Source of the DNA: CALKGK01 sp964649515
GTDB taxonomy: Bacteria; Bacteroidota; Bacteroidia; Flavobacteriales_D; Sanyastnellaceae
Direction: 5' to 3'
Length of the DNA stretch: 10,814 nt
Assembly (NCBI GenBank): GCA_964649515.1
Contig: CAZYPV010000090.1
Location: 1 to 10,814 of the forward strand
The position numbers and the translations under genes were made by a program. Below are positions 5,174-10,814 of this stretch, in pieces (positions within the stretch are counted from its first letter, which is position 1; each line of letters opens with the position of its first letter). The notes below the pieces were generated by a model. The model worked only from the letters and a program-made list of their open reading frames with translations. It did no database searches and was not told the origin of the DNA.

Positions 5174-8100
5174 AAGCCTTAATCAAGTATTTTGTACAGT
5201 ACCCAATTACGGGAGACATGCTCATGATTGCCCTTCTTTTCTCGGGTTTTGTGGGGATGTCCAACATCAAGTCCACCTTCTTCCCCGAAACGCCAACCAA
5301 GGTGATCTCCATTCAAATCATCTACCCAGGTGCATCACCACAAGAGGTGGAAGAGGGGATTGTGGCGAAGATTGAAGACAACTTAAAAGGGATAGCGGGC
5401 ATCGATCAAGTGAAATCGGTTTGCTCAGAAAACAGCGCCAACATTACGGTAGAAGTGCTGGATGAAGACGAGACGGATGAGATTTTGCAAGATGTAAAAA
5501 ACGCTGTCGACCGAATTTCGTCTTTCCCAGTGGGAATGGAACCGCCCGTAATTTATAAACGAGACGCAATCAATTTTGCCATTTCGTTTGCTGTCAGTGG
5601 CGATCATGATTTGAAAACGCTCAAGGAGTATGCCCGCATCATCGAAACTCAACTCCGTCAAGCAGCGGAGATTTCGCAAATTGAATTGAGCGGCTTCCCC
5701 GACGAAGAGATTGAAGTACAACTCAATGAGGAAAAACTGCTTGCGCTCAACATCACACTTGCTGAGATTGGTGCTGCCATTCGAGCGGCAAACATCGAAA
5801 CTACAGGGGGTAAAATCAAAACCGATCGGGAAGAGCTACTCATTCGAGGGAGGTACAAAGAATACAAGGCAGAGCAGCTTGCTGATGTCGTTGTTCGCGC
5901 TTCGGCCGATGGGAAAATTATTCGTTTGGGCGACATTGCTACTTTGCAAAATCGTTGGAGTGAAGACAACCCGAGCCGCTCGTGGTTCAACGGTAAACCT
6001 GCGGTGGTGATCACGGTGAATAACCTCATTTCTGAAGATATGTTGGCCATTACCGACAAGGTGAAGGCTTTTATTGAGGATTATAATGCGAGCGGACAAC
6101 CGGTGCAACTTTCCATCATTCGAGACGGTTCTGTAACGCTCAACCAGCGGATTGATTTGCTGGTGAACAACGGAATTATTGGTTTCTTTTTGGTGTTGAT
6201 TTTTCTCGCGCTTTTCCTCAATATCCGCTTGGCATTTTGGGTGGCGCTGGCCATTCCGGTTTCTTTTATGGGGATGTTCCTCATTGGAAGCATGGTGGGC
6301 ATTACCATTAACGTCATCTCCCTTTTTGGGATGATTTTGGTGATCGGTATCTTGGTGGATGATGGTATCGTCATCGCCGAAAACATCTATCAACATTATG
6401 AACGGGGAGCCTCGCGCTTCGATGCAACCATCAACGGTACCCTGGAGGTTTTGCCCGCGGTTTTTTCAGCCATCCTAACAACGGTAGTGGCGTTTTCTTC
6501 CTTTTACTTCATCGAAGGTAGGCTTGGTGATTTCTTTGCTGAAATGGCCACGGTGGTCATCATCACACTTGTTTTTTCTCTGGTTGAAGGGGCATTCATC
6601 CTTCCCGCCCACGTGGGCCATTCCAAGGCGCTTTCCAGAAATGTGAAGAAGAATAAGGTAGAGCGGAGCATGACGAAGGTGATGAATTTCCTTCGCGACC
6701 GATTCTATGCGCCGGTGTTGCGCTTTGCCTTGCGCCAAACATGGGTTACTTTTAGCATCATCGCCATGCTTTTTGTGATAACGGTAGTTGGTCTCGTTGG
6801 CGGTGGTCGTGTAAAAACAACCTTTTTTCCCTTCATTGAGGCAGACAACATCAACGTGAGCCTTCAAATGGCGGCAGGTACGCGAGATATCATCACCAAA
6901 GAAGCTATTGATCGCATCGAATGGGCCACATGGGAGGTGAACAAAGAAATCAAAGCTGAACGCGAAGATACCGCGGATGTGGTGCTGGCCATCGACAAAA
7001 GCATTGGTCCGTCCACCTACGACGCCAAACTCAACGTCATCCTCCTCGATGGGGAAGCCCGAGCCATGCCGGTGCTCGAAATTACGGAGCGAATCAGGGA
7101 GAAAGCCGGGCCCATTTTCGGTGCGCAAAATGTCACTTATGGAGTGGCATCCCCCTTTGGTCGACCCGTTTCCATTAGCCTGTTGGGCAACAATTTGGCT
7201 GAACTTGAAGCGGCTTCTGCTCAATTGGAAGCGGCCTTGAAACAGCGTTCAGACTTAAAAGATGTGGTGAACAATAACACGTCCGGACTCAAGGAGGTAA
7301 ACATCAAGCTAAAATCAAAGGCGAAGTATTTGGGGCTAACAGAACAAGAAGTCATGTCCCAACTCCGTCAAGGGTTCTTCGGTTTTGAGGCGCAACGTTT
7401 GCAGCGGGGCGAAGATGAGGTGAAGGTTTGGATTCGATTGGATGAAGAAGATCGCGCTTCTTTGGGTGAGCTGAGAAGTTTGCGCGTGAGAACCAATGCT
7501 GGTCTGGAAATTCCTTTGGAAGAGGTTGCAGAATTGAAAGTGGAACGAGGAATAACCGTGATCAACAGGTTATACGGTCAGCGAGAAATGCAGGTGAGTG
7601 CAGACATCGCGAATGCCGGGGTATCGGCTTCCGACGCCATGATCGACATTGAAGCCAACGTCATTCCCAACATTCTGGCTGCTTTCCCAACCGTGACCTC
7701 CAGCTCAGAAGGACAAAACCGAGAGCAAGCAAAATCAACCAATTCCATTCAAAAGATCATGCCCCTCATCTTGTTGGGGATGTTGTTCATCATCATCCTC
7801 ACTTTCCGTTCTCCTTTGCAAGGAATGGCGGTGTTTGCGCTAATTCCTTTTGGGATGATTGGCGTAGTGGTTGGGCACTGGGTAATGGGCGCTCAAATGA
7901 GTCTGTTCTCCTTCCTCGGAGTGATTGCCTTGATCGGAATTCTGGTGAACGACTCCCTGGTCTTTGTGGCGGCATACAACGGCTACCTCAAAGACGGCTT
8001 GAAGTTAAAAGAAGCCATTTACGAAGCTGGATTGTCGCGTTTTCGTCCGATTATTCTCACCAGTGTCACCACCATTGCGGGACTCGCTCCGCTGATTGCA

Positions 8101-8331
8101 GAAAAGAGTTTTCAAGCACAATTCTTGATTCCAATGGCCATCTCGGTTGCCTTTGGTTTGCTTTTCATCACCTTGATTATTCTTGTTCTCTTGCCGGTAC
8201 TACTTCGCGCCATCAACCCCATGCACAAGCTTTGGCAGTTTGTGCAAAGAGGAATTTGGTTGAGCGATGAAGCCGCTGAGCCCGCCGTGAGAGAAATCAA
8301 GCACCAAAAAAACTTTGAACACGATGCCTAA
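5170..8331 (+). CDS. RND-type efflux pump, inner-membrane permease (AcrB/MexB superfamily)
   Basis: A 1053-residue RND permease of normal length, driving proton-coupled export from the periplasm or outer leaflet. It shows the duplicated RND layout: TM1 near residues 13-32, first porter region (GASPQEVEEGI...), TM2-6 near 335-482, TM7 near 525-545, second porter region, and TM8-12 near 864-1012. TM4 holds the proton-relay acidic pair Asp397-Asp398 in VIGILVDDGIVIAENIY. The matching TM10 segment is VIALIGILVNDSLVFV (Asn927-Asp928), whereas AcrB has Lys940 there; this Asn-Asp form marks a different RND branch from AcrB itself. It overlaps the adaptor gene by 4 bp and the TolC-like gene by 8 bp, giving a full tripartite operon. 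Substrates (drugs, detergents, lipids or metabolites) are not predictable from the sequence. Confidence 0.95.
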   Translation: MKALIKYFVQYPITGDMLMIALLFSGFVGMSNIKSTFFPETPTKVISIQIIYPGASPQEVEEGIVAKIEDNLKGIAGIDQVKSVCSENSANITVEVLDEDETDEILQDVKNAVDRISSFPVGMEPPVIYKRDAINFAISFAVSGDHDLKTLKEYARIIETQLRQAAEISQIELSGFPDEEIEVQLNEEKLLALNITLAEIGAAIRAANIETTGGKIKTDREELLIRGRYKEYKAEQLADVVVRASADGKIIRLGDIATLQNRWSEDNPSRSWFNGKPAVVITVNNLISEDMLAITDKVKAFIEDYNASGQPVQLSIIRDGSVTLNQRIDLLVNNGIIGFFLVLIFLALFLNIRLAFWVALAIPVSFMGMFLIGSMVGITINVISLFGMILVIGILVDDGIVIAENIYQHYERGASRFDATINGTLEVLPAVFSAILTTVVAFSSFYFIEGRLGDFFAEMATVVIITLVFSLVEGAFILPAHVGHSKALSRNVKKNKVERSMTKVMNFLRDRFYAPVLRFALRQTWVTFSIIAMLFVITVVGLVGGGRVKTTFFPFIEADNINVSLQMAAGTRDIITKEAIDRIEWATWEVNKEIKAEREDTADVVLAIDKSIGPSTYDAKLNVILLDGEARAMPVLEITERIREKAGPIFGAQNVTYGVASPFGRPVSISLLGNNLAELEAASAQLEAALKQRSDLKDVVNNNTSGLKEVNIKLKSKAKYLGLTEQEVMSQLRQGFFGFEAQRLQRGEDEVKVWIRLDEEDRASLGELRSLRVRTNAGLEIPLEEVAELKVERGITVINRLYGQREMQVSADIANAGVSASDAMIDIEANVIPNILAAFPTVTSSSEGQNREQAKSTNSIQKIMPLILLGMLFIIILTFRSPLQGMAVFALIPFGMIGVVVGHWVMGAQMSLFSFLGVIALIGILVNDSLVFVAAYNGYLKDGLKLKEAIYEAGLSRFRPIILTSVTTIAGLAPLIAEKSFQAQFLIPMAISVAFGLLFITLIILVLLPVLLRAINPMHKLWQFVQRGIWLSDEAAEPAVREIKHQKNFEHDA

Positions 8332-9621
8332 GTATTTTTTAATCTTCAGTTCGATGGTGATGGGTTTTGCTTTGCAAGCCCAAACTGCTTTGAGTCTGGA
8401 CGATGCTATCAAAAAAGCCCTAGCAAACAATTATCAAATCCAGATTTCGCAGGAGCGCGTAAATTTGGCAGAGACCAACAACACTTGGGGGCAAACGAAT
8501 CTGGTGCCAAGCATCAATTTGAACGGGGGCTATAACAATAACATTTCAGACAACTCAGACAACCCTACCAGCTTCATCCAAGAGGAACTTCGGAGCACAA
8601 GCATCACCTATGGTGCAGGACTCAATTGGACCCTATTTGACGGATTTGGGATGTTCATTCAAAAAGAACAATTGGACCTTCTGCAGCAGCAAAGTGAAGG
8701 CAACGCGGCGGTGGTGATCGAAAACAGCATTCAAAGTGTGGTTTTGGCCTACTACAATGTTAGCCTGCAACAAGAACGTTTGGCGGTACTTCAAGAGCTC
8801 ATTGAATTGTCTGCCGACCGCCTCGAATACGAGCGAACAAAGCAGGAACTCGGGGCGAGCACCACCTTCACCCGACTTCAATTTGAGAACGCAATGATTG
8901 CCGATAGCAGCACTTTTTTACTCCAAGAATTGTCCTTCAACAATGCCATGCGTAACCTCAATTTGCTCATGGCTGAACCCATCGATGCGGTGTGGACCCT
9001 AAGCACTGAACTTGAAGATTTGGAGGAAGAATATGATTTTGGAGACCTTAGAGAAAAAATGCTGAGCAACAATAGCAGCCTGAAAACACAATACATCAAT
9101 TCCTTGATCGCTGAAACCGACATCAAAAGAGCAAAATCGGCCTTGTATCCGGTTCTTGGCTTTAGTGCTGGGGCAAATCAAAGCAACAGCAGCTTCAGCG
9201 CTGGGGAGTTGGAAGGAGAAGGAACTGTTATCAATTACTTCGGAAACTTCACCCTAAATTTTAATCTCTTCAACGGTGGAAGGGCAAGAAGAGCCATTCA
9301 AACCGCCAAAATCAACGAAGCCATTGCCCTCTTGGGCGAAGGAGAGATGAAGCAAAACGTGGAGAATGAACTGCGCACCAATTACGAGCGATTCACCGCT
9401 CAACAAGCCATCTATTTGTTGAGTCAGCGCGGCGTTGAACAAGCAGCATTGAGTCTTCAAATTGCCACAGAACGCTTGGCATCAGGCGCCATCAACTCCT
9501 TCAATTTTCGCGACATCCAACTGGCCTATCTCCAAGCCCAAAGCGCCCTACTCGAAAGTCAGTTCAACCTCATTTCCACCAAAACCAACTTGGTACGATT
9601 GACCGGGGGATTGGTGCAGCA
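8324..9621 (+). CDS. TolC-family outer-membrane efflux channel, 3' end lost in the assembly gap
   Basis: Start is the ATG at 8324, inside the end of the pump gene (8-base overlap ATGCCTAA); the longer TTG frame from 8315 would add only MNT. A signal peptide MPKYFLIFSSMVMGFALQA is followed by a likely cleavage before Gln20. The mature protein begins TALSLDDAIKKALANN, the typical start of OEP/TolC proteins, and has two repeats of long helices and beta strands (GYNNNISDN..., then GAGLNWTLFDGFG; later GFSAGANQSNSS, then NFTLNFNLFNGGRARR). The frame stays open for 432 codons to the first N; its last readable residues, TKTNLVRLTGGLVQ, look like the normal C-terminus of such proteins, so probably only a few codons are missing. 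It forms the outer-membrane exit duct for the adaptor and pump encoded upstream. Confidence 0.94.
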
Positions 9622-9721
9622 NNNNNNNNNNNNNNNNNNNNNNNNNNNNNNNNNNNNNNNNNNNNNNNNNNNNNNNNNNNNNNNNNNNNNNNNNNNNNNN
9701 NNNNNNNNNNNNNNNNNNNNN
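9622..9721. other. Assembly gap of 100 N
   Basis: Exactly 100 undetermined bases, the customary placeholder for a scaffold join of unknown length. The end of the tolC-like gene and any terminator or further genes between it and the flippase gene are hidden. The distance across the gap should not be trusted. Confidence 0.95.
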
Positions 9722-9726
9722 AATCC

Positions 9727-9747
9727 AAAAAATGGTTTCAACCATTT
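9727..9747 (-). terminator. Possible weak terminator at the flippase stop codon
   Basis: AAATGGTT (9730-9737) and AACCATTT (9740-9747) are a perfect 8-bp inverted repeat with 2 bases between; as RNA on the minus strand a 7-bp stem with a 4-base loop is more realistic. A run of six T on the minus strand follows. The TGA stop of the flippase lies inside the loop. The stem is AT-rich, so termination strength is doubtful. Confidence 0.4.
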
Positions 9748-10814
9748 ACCCAAACCCCCAACTCAAACACCGCCCCCCAAGCAAAAGCCAAGGCGGCCAA
9801 CATCGCCAAAAGGCATTTGAACACGCTGAGTCCAGCAATCTTGAAAATCCACAGGTTATAGAAAAAGTGAGCAAGCGCATTAGCCACGGAATACCACAAA
9901 ATCATCTGCAAAAAGTGCATTTCCATGAAGCCGGTAATGAGCAAACTGGCCACCCTCACCACAAAAAGAACGACCTGAAAAACGAGGAGCCCTTTTTCCT
10001 TTTTGGCCACTTGAAACAACGCGGTAAAGGGCACACCGAGATAGCGCAAAAAGTAATACATGACTAAGATTTCAGCCACTTGTCCGGCCATGGTCCACTG
10101 GGCTGAAAACACAAAGGTGTAAATCTCCCTTCCAAAGGCAGCGGTAACAATCAACACGGGCAAAGCGAGGAGCATCACCCCGAAAAACAACTTTTCTGTC
10201 TGTACCCGTAGCTGATCCTTGGCCGTGTCCCACAAACTCCTTGCCTTCTGCAAAAACACGGCAGAGAGGCCAGAATCAAGGAGGCGGACGGGAAGATCGA
10301 GCACAATCAAGGCGTAACTTAAATAACCGGCCTCATCGGGTCTTCCAAAGAAAAAGGGGAGGAGCAAGGCAGGGAAATAATTGCTGAGCATGTTCAAAAA
10401 CTGACTCGGCATCACGAAGCGCGGATAGGCCCGGTATTGCTGCCTACTTTCTTTCAATTCAGCCCTACTCACAGTGGCGAACAAGGCGGCCTTGCTGTTC
10501 TGAAGCACGTACTTCAAAAAGAAAACAATCCGGCCCGAGAAGATCATGAGGTTGGCGATGATGAGTCCGTCCGGCCCCGCACTCACCAGCTTCCCAAAGC
10601 CCACGTTAAACAACTTGCTGCTGAGTACAATCGGTACCTCAACCTGGGCGAATTTTCGGAAGGCTTTTTGGCGAATGGACCACTGAACAATGATTTGGTC
10701 CCACGAGAAAATGAGTGCAAGCGGGGCGATGGCGTAGATCCAAATGTGCACCGACTCCAATTCGAAGGCACTGCGAACGACATCAGCCAGAAAAAAAGAA
10801 AGCACAAAAACCAC
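9738..10814 (-). CDS. Polysaccharide/lipopolysaccharide flippase (MOP superfamily), N-terminus outside the window
   Basis: The minus-strand frame is open from the right edge to the TGA at 9740-9738 and gives 358 residues. It is a multi-pass membrane protein with many hydrophobic helices (for example LADVV..., VVLFVVRVASLLITGF, CLLAMLAALAFAWGAVF) and reads like the oligosaccharide flippase/polysaccharide biosynthesis family (Wzx-like): YPRFVMPSQFLNMLSNYFPALLLPFFFG, the AGYLSYALIVLDLPVRLLDSGLSAVFLQKA segment and the AQWTMAGQVAEILVMYYFLRY segment are typical of Bacteroidota members. Full-length relatives have about 450-500 residues, so roughly 100-140 N-terminal residues lie beyond the edge. Such proteins carry lipid-linked sugar repeat units across the inner membrane. 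It has no evident link to the efflux operon and may start a cell-surface polysaccharide region to the right. Confidence 0.85.
   Translation of the reverse strand: MVFVLSFFLADVVRSAFELESVHIWIYAIAPLALIFSWDQIIVQWSIRQKAFRKFAQVEVPIVLSSKLFNVGFGKLVSAGPDGLIIANLMIFSGRIVFFLKYVLQNSKAALFATVSRAELKESRQQYRAYPRFVMPSQFLNMLSNYFPALLLPFFFGRPDEAGYLSYALIVLDLPVRLLDSGLSAVFLQKARSLWDTAKDQLRVQTEKLFFGVMLLALPVLIVTAAFGREIYTFVFSAQWTMAGQVAEILVMYYFLRYLGVPFTALFQVAKKEKGLLVFQVVLFVVRVASLLITGFMEMHFLQMILWYSVANALAHFFYNLWIFKIAGLSVFKCLLAMLAALAFAWGAVFELGVWVNG

Noticed and set aside
6475..7224. Minus-strand open frame of 249 codons inside the RND gene
   Set aside because: It is antisense to a strongly conserved RND coding region, has low-complexity His/Gly/Lys-rich content and no family resemblance.
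9738..10067. Plus-strand open frame next to the N gap
   Set aside because: It is antisense to the flippase, whose membrane-helix pattern and family segments are clear; its own product is Pro/His/Lys-rich with no motif.
1..10814. tRNA, rRNA, CRISPR, insertion sequence or toxin-antitoxin genes
   Set aside because: No cloverleaf-like sequence, repeated spacer array, transposase motif, terminal inverted repeats or toxin family was found on either strand by reading.

Overview
The window looks like chromosomal DNA of a Bacteroidota bacterium, probably from a flavobacterium-like lineage. Three promoters carry the TAnnTTTG -7 element typical of this phylum, Shine-Dalgarno sequences are weak or absent, and proteins such as the VF530 protein and the RND adaptor read like Bacteroidota versions. 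The phylum call is an inference from these signals; no marker gene or database match was available.

Left part (1-3858) is a group of small redox-type genes with two different local regulators. A partial HxlR regulator (minus, 1-337) is divergent from an NAD(P)H-binding oxidoreductase (427-1062). That gene overlaps tail to tail with an NmrA-like oxidoreductase (minus), which lies directly behind, and in the same frame as, a small VF530-type DNA-binding protein gene (minus, 1967-2221). To the right, a classical SDR (2425-3180) and a TetR/AcrR regulator (3274-3858) run on the plus strand. Both regulators have a single cysteine in the visible sequence, at positions that resemble known electrophile sensors, so quinone or electrophile response is a reasonable but unproven theme.

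The strongest non-coding signal is a set of four 14-bp dyads, GGAAY-N4-GTTCY. Two lie at the SDR promoter and two at the tetR promoter, in the same arrangement each time: one directly after the -33 box and one over the predicted start of transcription. They are very likely the operators of the neighbouring TetR protein, controlling both the SDR and itself. The fourth dyad is also the core of a perfect 9-bp stem followed by a T-run, so it may act as terminator of the SDR transcript too.

Middle part (4046 to about 9621) is a complete-looking tripartite RND efflux operon: periplasmic adaptor, inner-membrane RND pump and TolC-like outer-membrane channel, with coding overlaps of 4 and 8 bp. The TolC gene runs into a run of exactly 100 N (9622-9721), an assembly gap whose true size is unknown.

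Right part (9738-10814, minus) is the C-terminal portion of a MOP-superfamily polysaccharide/lipopolysaccharide flippase, open at the window edge. I see no RNA genes, CRISPR arrays, transposases or phage genes. The genes are of known families; the novelty lies in the regulatory architecture and the in-frame VF530/NmrA junction rather than in an unknown system.
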